From: Verrucomicrobiota bacterium
Lineage (GTDB): Bacteria; Verrucomicrobiota; Verrucomicrobiia; CAIQCK01
Length of the DNA stretch: 64,000 nucleotides
Direction of reading: 5' to 3'
Assembly (NCBI GenBank): GCA_016222825.1
Contig: JACRQF010000020.1
Coordinates: 62,001 to 126,000, forward strand
The translations under genes were made by a program, and so were the position numbers. This document shows, in pieces, positions 53,312-61,280 of the stretch. Numbering within the stretch: the first letter of the stretch is position 1; the number at the start of each line of letters is the position of its first letter. A model generated the notes under the pieces. The model was not told the DNA's origin, did not search any database, and was given only the letters and a program-made list of their open reading frames with translations.

Positions 53312-55075
53312 CTACCGCAGCCATCTTCTGAACCACTCCACCGCCGCCTTGCGCGCGGCGGGCGGGAAGTCGTGGTCGCCGGGCACCCACCAATACTTCA
53401 CGCGGTCGCTCGCGCCGAGTGCGCGATAGACCTCGCTGACAGCGGCGTGGTTCTCCTCTTCCATCGGGCGGCGTTCGCCGACGGCCTGGCAGACGGCGAA
53501 CGGACGCGGCGCGATGAGCGCGGTGAATTCGTAGAACGTCACCGGCAGCGGCAGCGTGTGGTCGAGCACGTAGGGCCGCAGGCCGGGCAACGACGCGCTG
53601 CCGCTCGAACCCGGCGGCACGCCCCAGTGGATGCCGAAGTGCAGGAAGTCGGAGACCGGCCCGCTGGCGAACGCCGCCTTGATGCGCGGCTCAAGCGCGG
53701 TCGCGAAGATGGTGCTGTGGCCGCCGTAGGAATGGCCCACCATCCCGATGCGCCGGCCGTCCACGAACGGCAGCGATTGCAGGTAGTCCACCGCGCGCAT
53801 GTTGTCCCACACATCCTTGCCGACGCACGACCAGTTCGGGAATCGGCGGTAGAAGTCGGTCGTGTCGTAAGGCTTGCCGCTCGGCGGCAGACGTTCGCCA
53901 GCGCGCAGGTAGTCCGGCGCGAGCGCCACGAAGCCCGCCTCGACCATATCCACCGCGAAAGCGCGGTTCTTGCGCGGCGGCGTGCCCGGTTCCGGGCCGG
54001 AAAGACCAACGGTAGTGTCTTTGCCCGTGCCGCTGGTGCCGTAGAAACAGATGATCGCTGGCACTCGGCCACGGAGCTTCTTCGGCACGAGAAGCCACGC
54101 GGGCATGCGGTCGTCGGGCTGGACCTGGATGCTGATCTTGCGCCGCAGGTAACTGCCGCAGTCTTCCTCCGAATGCACCTTCGGCTCCAGCGGCACGACG
54201 CGTTCCGGAAACGGGCCGAGAATCTTCATCACGCCCGCTAGGATGCGCTGGCGCTCTTTCGGCCAATTCTTTGCCGTGATTGGCTCGCGCCACTGACCTG
54301 CCTGAGGATGCGCGTCTATCTCGCGCATCGCCACTGGCGTTGGCGTCAGTGCGGGATGATAACGTGCCCGCTTCGCCGCGAAGTCGGCGGCGATTTCCTC
54401 AGCACCCAACTCGCGCGGCACGACCCACGCTTCGCCGACCAGCCCGCCCTGCGGCATCGCCAACCGCAGCGGCTCGCCGTCGGCCGTGTCGCGGAACGGC
54501 CAGACCTTGCCGGCCCAGCACGAGTCGGCGTCGGTGTGGACGAGCACGCCGTTGTGATAAAACTTCTGGCCGCCCTGCGCGTCCTTCACGAGCGCCAGTT
54601 GGTGCCACGCGTCAATCCGCAGCGCGTCGAGCGTCACCAGCGGGAACGGCATCTGGCCGTTGCCGTTCAGACAGCCCATGAAGAAACCGTGCTGGTCCGC
54701 GCCGAGGAAGAAGTTCACCCAATCCAGCATCGGCGGGAACCTGCGTTCGCCGAGCGACGCGATTTGCGGCTGACCTCGAAACAGAAACGCGCCCTCGCCC
54801 GTGCGCCTCAAGTAGAACCACCCGCCGATGCTCGCCGCCTGCACGCCATCGAGTTTGCGCGTGAAGTCCGTTTCGGCGTATTGCAGCGCCGTCGTAAACT
54901 CAATCGCGCCGCCGAAGCTGCCCGTGACCCGCTTCGCGCCGTGCATCAAACGCACGCCCTCCGTGCCGCGGGAGAAATCCAGATGCAGGACCGCGCCGCG
55001 TGGTGATGACTCGTCGGCAACCGTCAAACTGCAAGCAAGGAGCAGCGGCGACAGCCAGCGATGACAACGGTTCAT
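53312..55075 (-). CDS. Secreted LamG-like domain plus alpha/beta hydrolase (esterase-like)
   Basis: 587 residues. After a signal peptide (WLSPLLLACSLTVADES) comes a concanavalin/LamG-type beta-sandwich (about 30-225: AVLHLDFSRGTEGV, ASIGGWFYLRRTGEGAFLF, YHNGVLVHTDAD). The C-terminal alpha/beta hydrolase (about 280-587) has the nucleophile elbow GMVGHSYGGHS (GxSxG), the oxyanion-side FYGTSGTGKD, and likely acid/His near HDFPPAARKAAVEWF. It resembles acetyl-xylan or glucuronoyl esterase-like enzymes of polysaccharide breakdown; the substrate is not determinable. It sits 3 bp after the FAD oxidoreductase gene. A fragment of its 3' end occurs at 48736-48820. Confidence 0.85.
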   Translation of the reverse strand: MNRCHRWLSPLLLACSLTVADESSPRGAVLHLDFSRGTEGVRLMHGAKRVTGSFGGAIEFTTALQYAETDFTRKLDGVQAASIGGWFYLRRTGEGAFLFRGQPQIASLGERRFPPMLDWVNFFLGADQHGFFMGCLNGNGQMPFPLVTLDALRIDAWHQLALVKDAQGGQKFYHNGVLVHTDADSCWAGKVWPFRDTADGEPLRLAMPQGGLVGEAWVVPRELGAEEIAADFAAKRARYHPALTPTPVAMREIDAHPQAGQWREPITAKNWPKERQRILAGVMKILGPFPERVVPLEPKVHSEEDCGSYLRRKISIQVQPDDRMPAWLLVPKKLRGRVPAIICFYGTSGTGKDTTVGLSGPEPGTPPRKNRAFAVDMVEAGFVALAPDYLRAGERLPPSGKPYDTTDFYRRFPNWSCVGKDVWDNMRAVDYLQSLPFVDGRRIGMVGHSYGGHSTIFATALEPRIKAAFASGPVSDFLHFGIHWGVPPGSSGSASLPGLRPYVLDHTLPLPVTFYEFTALIAPRPFAVCQAVGERRPMEEENHAAVSEVYRALGASDRVKYWWVPGDHDFPPAARKAAVEWFRRWLR

Positions 55076-55078
55076 GGA

Positions 55079-56527
55079 TCAACCTTTGACTTGCGCCTTC
55101 CCGGCCGGCTCGGTGATGTCCACGCCTTGCGACTGGAGCCGAGCCTGGAGTTCGGCGACATCAATGCGGCGCGGGTCCGTGCGGTGTTTGATGGCGAGAG
55201 CGACGGCGTTGCCGGCGGCCTGACCAAGCGTCATCATCGTGCGCTGCAACCGGCATGACGACGCGGCTATGTGCGAGAAGCTGGCGGCACGGCTGGCAAT
55301 CATCAGGTTCCGCACGCCCTTTGGCAGCAAGCAGCGATATGGAATGCCGTAGGGCCCGTCGAGCCGGGCGTGCTGGCCGCGCTTGCCGTGGAGGTCTATC
55401 GCGTGGTCGGCGATGGCGATGATGTCCTTGTGCGACTGCTTCGCAAGACCGCCGCGGCAGTCGTTCTCGGTCAGCACGTAGTCGCCGAGAATCCGCCGGG
55501 TCTCACGCACGCCGATGCGCGGCGCGATGCCGGAGAGGGTCCATGTGTTCCACTGCGTTTTGCCGGCAGACTCCGTCTGGATCGAATGGAAGTGGGCATA
55601 CACGCGGCGTTGCGCCTCGCGCATGAGGCGGCTGTGCTCCATGCAGAGGATGGCGTTGCCTTTGAGCATGCCGACGGCGTTCACCACGACGTCGCCGTTC
55701 GGCATCTTCGTGTAGCACGCGCCAAGCGGACAACTGCCGTTCTTGACGCCCTTCGGCAAATACGGCTTTTGCGGCACGCCCGTGTCGGTGATCCGGTAGC
55801 AGAGCGTCAGCGCGTTGAGCGACATCGCGGCCTGCTCCGGCGCGGATGACTCGTCGTAGAGCGGCCGCGGGTCTTCGCCCATGTGGAATTCGCAGCCAGC
55901 ATCCGCGCAAACGTCGCCGTCGGCCGTGCAGTCAATGAAAACGTCTGCCTCGATCAGGAGTCGCTTGCCGGCGAACCACGCCTCCACCGTTTTGATCGAG
56001 TCGCCGTCCACGCGCGCGCGGCAGAACGTTGTCGCCAGCAGCGTCTGGCACCGGCCCGTCGCTTCGAGCATCTCGCGGGCGGCATAGTCGAACGTGCGCG
56101 GCTCATACACGATGCCGGGATTTTTCGGGAGCCATTTGCCGTCCTTCACCCGCCCCGCCATGCCGCTGCGGGCGTAGTCGCCATCCGACACGCCCGACGG
56201 GTCTTCCTTCATCACGGCGTGGAGGTCGCGCGGGATGCCGTTGGCGCCCATGATCGGCTGCCAGACACAGACCCACGCACAAGTGCCGGTTCCGCCGAGG
56301 ATGGATTCGCGCTCCAGCAGGATGACGTTCGCGCCCGCGCGCGCCGCGGCCAGCGCCGCGCCCGTGCCTCCGCTGCCGCCGCCGATGACGCAGACCTGTG
56401 TCTTGAGAGTCTCCTGCGGCGCGTTGCGGAGGTCCGCCGCGGAGACGGGATTGCCGTGGCCGAACCCCGCACCGCCGGCGAACGCGGCTAGAAAACCTTT
56501 CGCGGCGGCTCGGCGGGAGATGTTCAT
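55079..56527 (-). CDS. Tat-exported FAD-dependent oxidoreductase
   Basis: 482 residues of the FAD_oxidored (PF12831) type. The N-terminus has twin arginines (ISRRAAAKGFLAAFAGGAGF), so it is probably exported folded. The FAD-binding motif is VCVIGGGSGGTGAALAAARA, then GANVILLERESILGGTGTCA. The middle has FIDCTADGDVCADAGCEFHM and the end RNLMIASRAASFSHIAASSC. Relatives are very numerous in Planctomycetes/Verrucomicrobia and unassigned. Spacing is 3 bp to both neighbours, a split-Soret-like cytochrome upstream and a hydrolase downstream. The cytochrome is a plausible electron acceptor. Confidence 0.9.
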   Translation of the reverse strand: MNISRRAAAKGFLAAFAGGAGFGHGNPVSAADLRNAPQETLKTQVCVIGGGSGGTGAALAAARAGANVILLERESILGGTGTCAWVCVWQPIMGANGIPRDLHAVMKEDPSGVSDGDYARSGMAGRVKDGKWLPKNPGIVYEPRTFDYAAREMLEATGRCQTLLATTFCRARVDGDSIKTVEAWFAGKRLLIEADVFIDCTADGDVCADAGCEFHMGEDPRPLYDESSAPEQAAMSLNALTLCYRITDTGVPQKPYLPKGVKNGSCPLGACYTKMPNGDVVVNAVGMLKGNAILCMEHSRLMREAQRRVYAHFHSIQTESAGKTQWNTWTLSGIAPRIGVRETRRILGDYVLTENDCRGGLAKQSHKDIIAIADHAIDLHGKRGQHARLDGPYGIPYRCLLPKGVRNLMIASRAASFSHIAASSCRLQRTMMTLGQAAGNAVALAIKHRTDPRRIDVAELQARLQSQGVDITEPAGKAQVKG

Positions 56528-56530
56528 TGC

Positions 56531-57325
56531 CTACAGCTTCGGATGCGACGAGTTCGTGAAATGGCACACGCCGCAATCCTGCTGGGCGCGGGCGTTTTCG
56601 AGCACGCTGCCCTTGTCATGGCATTTGCGGCACGACTGCGTCTCGACCGACAGCGGGTGCGCCGGTTTGAACTCGCCGACAAGATGAGCGTTCAGCAACT
56701 CCACCGTATGTTTCGCCACCGACCCGCTGAGGCACGCGCAACGCTCCTCCCGCTCCTTCGAGGATATCTTGCACTTCGACGCCTTGCACCACTTGGTGAC
56801 CGAGATGTGGCAAAGGTTGGTGCGGCTGACAATCTGGACGTTTTCAAACTTCGGCTGCGCGGGGCGGAACGAGGGCAGCGGCGTCTGCGCATACCAGTTG
56901 AAGATGTCCCGCGTGATTTCGGAGGCCTTGCCCTGTTTCTCCTTTTCGGACGAGCCTGCGACCATGAACGTGACCATCGCCGCAGCGTTCAACCCGCCGC
57001 AGAGGCTGCCGACACCCGCCACGCCGGCTCCGCCGTAAGTCATCAGCGCCGTCGGCCAGCTTGTGTAAGGCGCGCCGATCTTCCTGGCCAACTCGCCGAT
57101 GATGCTTCCGGACACCGCGTAGCAACAGCCGGCCTTGTAGTGCATCTCATAAGCCGCCGCTGCGACCGCGTCGGGGTCGAGCTTCACGTAGGGCCACGGC
57201 AACGGCGGCGCGCCCGCGCTCGGCGTCGTCGAGGCGCTGCACAACGATGTCGCCATTCCGCCTGCCGTCGCTCCAAAGCAGGCGATACCTGCATTCTTCA
57301 GCCAGCCTCGTCTTGAAAGTTTCAT
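56531..57325 (-). CDS. Tat-exported C_GCAxxG_C_C / split-Soret-like c-type cytochrome
   Basis: 264 residues. Tat-like start SRRGWLKNAGIACFGATAGG. The middle contains the C_GCAxxG_C_C-type region (EMHYKAGCCYAVSGSIIGEL, then ALMTYGGAGVAGVGSLCGGL). The C-terminal 60 residues are Cys-rich, with RCACLSG and two heme-c motifs, CRKCH (232-236) and CGVCH (251-255). This matches the layout of split-Soret cytochrome c of sulfate reducers. Together with the FAD oxidoreductase 3 bp downstream it suggests an extracytoplasmic electron-transfer pair. Heme attachment needs the cytochrome-c maturation system; a DsbD-like protein is at 37458-39317. Confidence 0.85.
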   Translation of the reverse strand: MKLSRRGWLKNAGIACFGATAGGMATSLCSASTTPSAGAPPLPWPYVKLDPDAVAAAAYEMHYKAGCCYAVSGSIIGELARKIGAPYTSWPTALMTYGGAGVAGVGSLCGGLNAAAMVTFMVAGSSEKEKQGKASEITRDIFNWYAQTPLPSFRPAQPKFENVQIVSRTNLCHISVTKWCKASKCKISSKEREERCACLSGSVAKHTVELLNAHLVGEFKPAHPLSVETQSCRKCHDKGSVLENARAQQDCGVCHFTNSSHPKL

Positions 57326-57440
57326 GCGTTGTTCTCCGCAAAAATGTCAGGCGGACACTACCAGAGTCCGGCGCTTCCGTGAAGCTCCGGCCGCGACCGT
57401 CGTTTGACAGCGCCTGCGTTCTCGCCTATCAATTGGCGAA

Positions 57441-58409
57441 ATGGTTGCGCCAACGATAACATTCGAATCACCGCCGCCGGCCGCGCTCGACGCGCTCCGG
57501 GATGAGGTGCTCGACCTGAAGCGCCAGCGCAACGCCGTCATCCTGGCGCACAACTACCAGTTGCCGGAAATCCAGGACGTGGCGGACTTCGTCGGCGATT
57601 CGCTCGGCCTCTCGCAGCAGGCGGCGGCCACGTCGGCGGATGTCATCGCGTTCTGCGGTGTCCATTTCATGTGCGAGACGGCGAAGATTCTCTGCCCGGA
57701 GCGGACGGTCGTCATGCCCGATCCCGACGCGGGCTGCTCGCTGGCCGATTCCTGCAACGCCGACGCGCTCGCGGCTTGGAAACAGCGGCATCCGGAGCAC
57801 TGCGTTGTCAGCTACATTAATTGCAGCGCCGGCGTGAAGGCGCTCAGCGACGTCATCTGCACGTCCGGCAACGCGGTGAAGATTGTCCAGAGCATCCCGG
57901 CGAGCCGGCCGATCCTGTTTTGTCCCGACCAGAACCTCGGGCAGTGGGTGATGCAGAAGACCGGCCGGGCGATGGAGCTGTGGCCCGGCGTCTGTTACGT
58001 CCACGTCCAGTGGACGCACGAGGCGGTCAGCAAGATCAAGCGCGAGCATCCGGCCGCGCCGTTGGTGGCGCATCCGGAGTGCGTCGGGCCGGTCCGCCAG
58101 CTCGCGGACGAGGTTTGTTCGACCGAGAAGATGGTGAAGTTTTGCCGCGACAACCCGGCGGCGGAGTTCATTATCGCCACGGAGATCGGCATGCTCCACC
58201 GGCTGCGGAAAGAATGCCCCGGCAAGACGTTCATCCCCGCCGCGACCGACAACTGCCGCTGCAACGAGTGCCGCTTCATGAAGCTCAACACGCTGGAGAA
58301 ACTCCGCGACTGCCTGCGCGACCTTTCCAACCGCATCGAGCTGCACGCCGAAACTTGTCGCCGCGCCCGCGCGCCGATCCAGAGGATGCTGGACGTGAGC
58401 GCGGCGTGA
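57441..58409 (+). CDS. nadA: Quinolinate synthase A
   Basis: NadA condenses iminoaspartate with dihydroxyacetone phosphate to quinolinate for NAD synthesis, using a 4Fe-4S cluster. The 322-residue protein shows VILAHNYQLPEIQDVADFVG, IAFCGVHFMCETAKILCPE, VMPDPDAGCSLADSC, VISYINCSAGVKA-like (VSYINCSAGVKAL), VICTSGNAVKIV, LFCPDQNLG, HPECVGPVRQLADEV and the C-terminal NCRCNECRFMKLNTLEKL. Cluster Cys ligands are probably in ICTSGNA, HPECVG and NCRCNECRF. Length and order are normal. nadB and nadC are not in the window. The upstream gene is divergent. Confidence 0.95.
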   Translation: MVAPTITFESPPPAALDALRDEVLDLKRQRNAVILAHNYQLPEIQDVADFVGDSLGLSQQAAATSADVIAFCGVHFMCETAKILCPERTVVMPDPDAGCSLADSCNADALAAWKQRHPEHCVVSYINCSAGVKALSDVICTSGNAVKIVQSIPASRPILFCPDQNLGQWVMQKTGRAMELWPGVCYVHVQWTHEAVSKIKREHPAAPLVAHPECVGPVRQLADEVCSTEKMVKFCRDNPAAEFIIATEIGMLHRLRKECPGKTFIPAATDNCRCNECRFMKLNTLEKLRDCLRDLSNRIELHAETCRRARAPIQRMLDVSAA

Positions 58410-58416
58410 GGAGATT

Positions 58417-58514
58417 CGTAAAACGTAATGCGTAATGCGTAAGAGGAACGGCGAAAGCGGTATGACGTCCCATCGAATCACCAGTCACGAATCACGGATC
58501 ACGAGTCACGCATC
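58417..58514. repeat. Two runs of short degenerate simple repeats
   Basis: 58417-58440 is CGTAAAACGTAATGCG followed by another TAATGCGT word; 58475-58514 runs AATCACCAGTCACGAATC, ACGGATCACGAGTCACG. The second run is read in frame as the N-terminus of the next gene (HRITSHESRITSHA). Same family as at 30947 and 44065. Confidence 0.6.
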
Positions 58515-58842
58515 GTCCGACTCCCGCAGGTTTGCCCGCGAGCGGCGCACCGTCCTGGCAATGATCCGGTTGTATTGCAGTCACCAACACGGCAGATCGG
58601 GCCATCTCTGCGCGGAATGCGTAGAACTGTGGGATTACGTCCAACTCCGGCTGGAGCGATGTCCGTTTCAGGATAACAAGCCGACGTGCGCGAAGTGCCC
58701 GGTTCACTGCTACCAGCCGGCCCGCCGTGCGCAGATTCAGACTGTCATGCGTTACGCCGGCCCGCGGATGCTCTGGCGTCATCCGGTTCTGGCGATACGG
58801 CACTTGTTGGATGGGACAAAGAAGGCGCCGGCGAAGAAGTAG
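58462..58842 (+). CDS. YgbA-family (nitrous oxide-stimulated promoter) protein
   Basis: About 126 residues. The core is RRFARERRTVLAMIRLYCSH, CAECVELWDYVQLRLERCPF, KPTCAKCPVHCYQPARRAQI and QTVMRYAGPRMLWRHPVLAI. Its seven Cys and the CPVHCY / VMRYAGPRM motifs are diagnostic of YgbA, a small protein linked to recovery from nitrosative stress in enterobacteria and regulated by NsrR there. Metal or Fe-S binding by the Cys set is likely. The first 30 codons derive from the simple repeat, so the true start is uncertain (ATG at 58435 or 58462, or later). Confidence 0.85.
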   Translation: MTSHRITSHESRITSHASSDSRRFARERRTVLAMIRLYCSHQHGRSGHLCAECVELWDYVQLRLERCPFQDNKPTCAKCPVHCYQPARRAQIQTVMRYAGPRMLWRHPVLAIRHLLDGTKKAPAKK

Positions 58843-58883
58843 AACGCCCTACGCAACACCCTGTTGATATTGCGTGTTGCGTT

Positions 58884-60326
58884 TCAGGGCTTGCGCCTGG
58901 CTTCCGCCTGCGGCTGCGGCGGCAAGAGATAGGCCACCACCGGGCCGGCCACCATCATTGCGAATGCCGGCAGATACTCGATCATTCTCACGCCGGTTGA
59001 CACCTCGCCGTGGCCCGAACCGGTCAGTCCGCCCCAGTAGCTCAGCAACACCGTCGCGCTCAGCAGCATCCAGCCGGGATTCGGATAGAAGCAGAGGAAC
59101 GGCACCAGGAACGCCACATAATGCGGATACACGACCGGGCTGAACAACAGAAAGACGCCCGTGACGATGTAGAACGATCGGATCGTGTTCACGCGCAGAA
59201 GGATCACCGCCACCAGCGCGGCCAGACATGCGCCGGCGACGATCAGCTTCGGGACGGCGTGCGCGACTTGGACGCCGCCGGGCAGCAGCAGCGTCCAGTC
59301 CGTGTCGAACAGCATCGCGAGCAGGCTGAAGGCCGAGTCGTTGAACTGCAAACCTCCGACGCACTGCCGCAAGCCGTCGAAGAACCGGGCGCCCGCTTCG
59401 GCAAACGGCAGGTAGAACAGCCACACAATCAGCGGCACCAACAGCCAGTAACGCGCCTTGATCTGCCGCATCACCAGCGGCACGAGCGGCAGCGTGAAGT
59501 AATGCGTGCAGACCGCGCCGGCGAGGCTCGCCGCCGCCAGCGTTTGCTCAATCACACCGGCCCATCGCCGCCGGGGGATTTGCGGCGTCGCCAGATAGAC
59601 CGCCGAGAGCGCCAGGAACATCGCCAGCGTCAGGAAATGGCCGCTGCCGGCAAACTCCACGATCGGCAGCGGACACCACGCGTAGATGAGCGCCATGTTT
59701 TCGTTCAACCCGCGCAGCCGCAGCAACCGCATCACCAGCCACACCACGCCGAGATCCACGAAAGCGAAGAACGCCTTCAACAGGTCCGGGTCGTGCGAAG
59801 AAATGCTCGCGACCATGCGGAACAACAGTTCGCTCAGCGGCGGGGATACGGCGGGCATGGTGGGCGCGGCGACGTAAGCGATCATCTCCGGCGCGAGGAA
59901 ACCCATCTTCGGAGACGCGGGCGTTTCGACGTAGGGATTGTGGCCGAACGTCTGCGCGCGTCCCTCCCACAGGCTGCGGTAAACTTCGTTGGAGAGCATC
60001 GGCGGCGCGAACCAGAGCGTCACCCGGAAAAAAATCGCGAACACGAAGATGCCCCGCAGCGCCACCGACGGCGGCAACTGCCGCGCGTATCGCAGTGCCA
60101 GCACATACGGCACGAACGACAGGAACCAGACCGGCAACAGCGCCGCGGCGCAGCCGGGTTGCCGTCCCATCCGCGTCAGCAGGACTGTCACCACGGCGAG
60201 CAGCAGTTGCAGCCCTATGCCCAGCCGCCACAACGGCCACGCCGCCGTTTTCTCGGTCGGGCTGCTCGGCGTGATCAACGGTTTGTAGGCGCTCGAACTG
60301 GCTGGTGGAGTGCTGGGCGGTGGCAT
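58884..60326 (-). CDS. Multi-pass membrane protein, GT-C glycosyltransferase-like
   Basis: 480 residues with about 11-12 membrane helices. The periplasmic loop LSNEVYRSLWEGRAQTFGHN, followed by PYVETPASPKMG, matches the acidic/aromatic first loop of GT-C enzymes (D/E-x-x-R-Y-x-W-E-G ... G-x-N-P-Y) that use polyprenyl-phosphate sugars, such as mannosyltransferases of the PIG-M/MptB/DUF2029 kind. Here Glu replaces the first Asp. YPHYVAFLVPFLCFYPNPGW near the C-terminus is also usual. It probably adds a sugar to a lipid-linked or surface glycan outside the membrane; donor and acceptor are unknown. It follows folD by 36 bp. Confidence 0.8.
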   Translation of the reverse strand: MPPPSTPPASSSAYKPLITPSSPTEKTAAWPLWRLGIGLQLLLAVVTVLLTRMGRQPGCAAALLPVWFLSFVPYVLALRYARQLPPSVALRGIFVFAIFFRVTLWFAPPMLSNEVYRSLWEGRAQTFGHNPYVETPASPKMGFLAPEMIAYVAAPTMPAVSPPLSELLFRMVASISSHDPDLLKAFFAFVDLGVVWLVMRLLRLRGLNENMALIYAWCPLPIVEFAGSGHFLTLAMFLALSAVYLATPQIPRRRWAGVIEQTLAAASLAGAVCTHYFTLPLVPLVMRQIKARYWLLVPLIVWLFYLPFAEAGARFFDGLRQCVGGLQFNDSAFSLLAMLFDTDWTLLLPGGVQVAHAVPKLIVAGACLAALVAVILLRVNTIRSFYIVTGVFLLFSPVVYPHYVAFLVPFLCFYPNPGWMLLSATVLLSYWGGLTGSGHGEVSTGVRMIEYLPAFAMMVAGPVVAYLLPPQPQAEARRKP

Positions 60327-60362
60327 GGTTCCAACAGGAGTGATGCTGCCGCCAACGGGCGG

Positions 60363-61259
60363 CTATGACGCGCCGGCGGTTGCGGTGAGGCTGACGCACG
60401 CTTTGACGGTGTTCTTCATCAGCATCGCGATGGTCAACGGGCCGACGCCGCCGGGCACCGGGCTGATCTTCGAGGCGACTTCCTTTACCGCGTCGAAATC
60501 CACGTCGCCCACCAACCGCGAGCCGCTCTTCTTCGTAGCGTCCGGCACCGAGTTGATGCCGACATCAATCACCACCGCGCCCGGCTTGACCATGTCCGCC
60601 TTCACGAAGCGCGCTTGGCCAATGGCCGCCACGAGGATGTCCGCCTGCCGCGTGAACGCGCCGATGTCCGGCGTGCGCGAGTGGCAGACCGTCACGGTCG
60701 CGTCGCCAGTCTTGCTCTTGAGGCTCAACAACAGTTGCAGCGGCCGGCCGACACGGATGCTGCGGCCGACGATGACCGCGTTCGCGCCGGCGATCTTCAC
60801 ACCGCTGCGCACAAGCATCTCGATCACGCCTGCCGGCGTGCAGGCCACGAGGCACGACTGGCCCACGGCGAGCCGGCCGAGGTTCATCGGATGAAAACCG
60901 TCCACGTCCTTCGCCGGCGCGATCCGCTCCCACATCGTCTCCTCGCGGAGCGGCTTCGGCAACGGCGACTGCACGAGCACGCCGTGAATGCGCGTGTCGG
61001 CGTTGAGGGCGTCTATCTCCGCCAACAGCGTCGCCTCGCTCGTCGTCGCGGGCAGTTGCTTCAAGACCGAGTGGAAGCCCAACTCACGCGCCATCTTCTC
61101 CTTGTTGGCGACATAGACCTTCGACGGCGGGTCTTCGCCGACGAGGATTACCGCCAGGCCGGGCGTGATGCCGCGTGCCTTGAGCTGCGCGACCTCGGCG
61201 CGGGTCTCTTCGTGTATTCGGTTGGCGATGATGCGACCGTCAATGATTTCAGCGGCCAT
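60363..61259 (-). CDS. folD: Bifunctional methylenetetrahydrofolate dehydrogenase/cyclohydrolase
   Basis: FolD interconverts 5,10-methylene- and 10-formyl-tetrahydrofolate with NADP. 298 residues: PGLAVILVGEDPPSKVYVAN with the catalytic Tyr/Lys (YVANK), IHGVLVQSPLPKPL, PAKDVDGFHPMNLGRL, TPAGVIEMLVRSGV, and PVPGGVGPLTIAMLMKNTV. The dinucleotide loop, usually GRSNIVGKP, is here GRSIRVGRP, a mild variation that may affect cofactor preference. The product feeds PurN (8153-8791). It starts 21 bp after the SH3-repeat gene stop, so these genes may be co-transcribed. Confidence 0.96.
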   Translation of the reverse strand: MAAEIIDGRIIANRIHEETRAEVAQLKARGITPGLAVILVGEDPPSKVYVANKEKMARELGFHSVLKQLPATTSEATLLAEIDALNADTRIHGVLVQSPLPKPLREETMWERIAPAKDVDGFHPMNLGRLAVGQSCLVACTPAGVIEMLVRSGVKIAGANAVIVGRSIRVGRPLQLLLSLKSKTGDATVTVCHSRTPDIGAFTRQADILVAAIGQARFVKADMVKPGAVVIDVGINSVPDATKKSGSRLVGDVDFDAVKEVASKISPVPGGVGPLTIAMLMKNTVKACVSLTATAGAS

Positions 61260-61280
61260 AAGCGTGAGCGGACGATTTGT

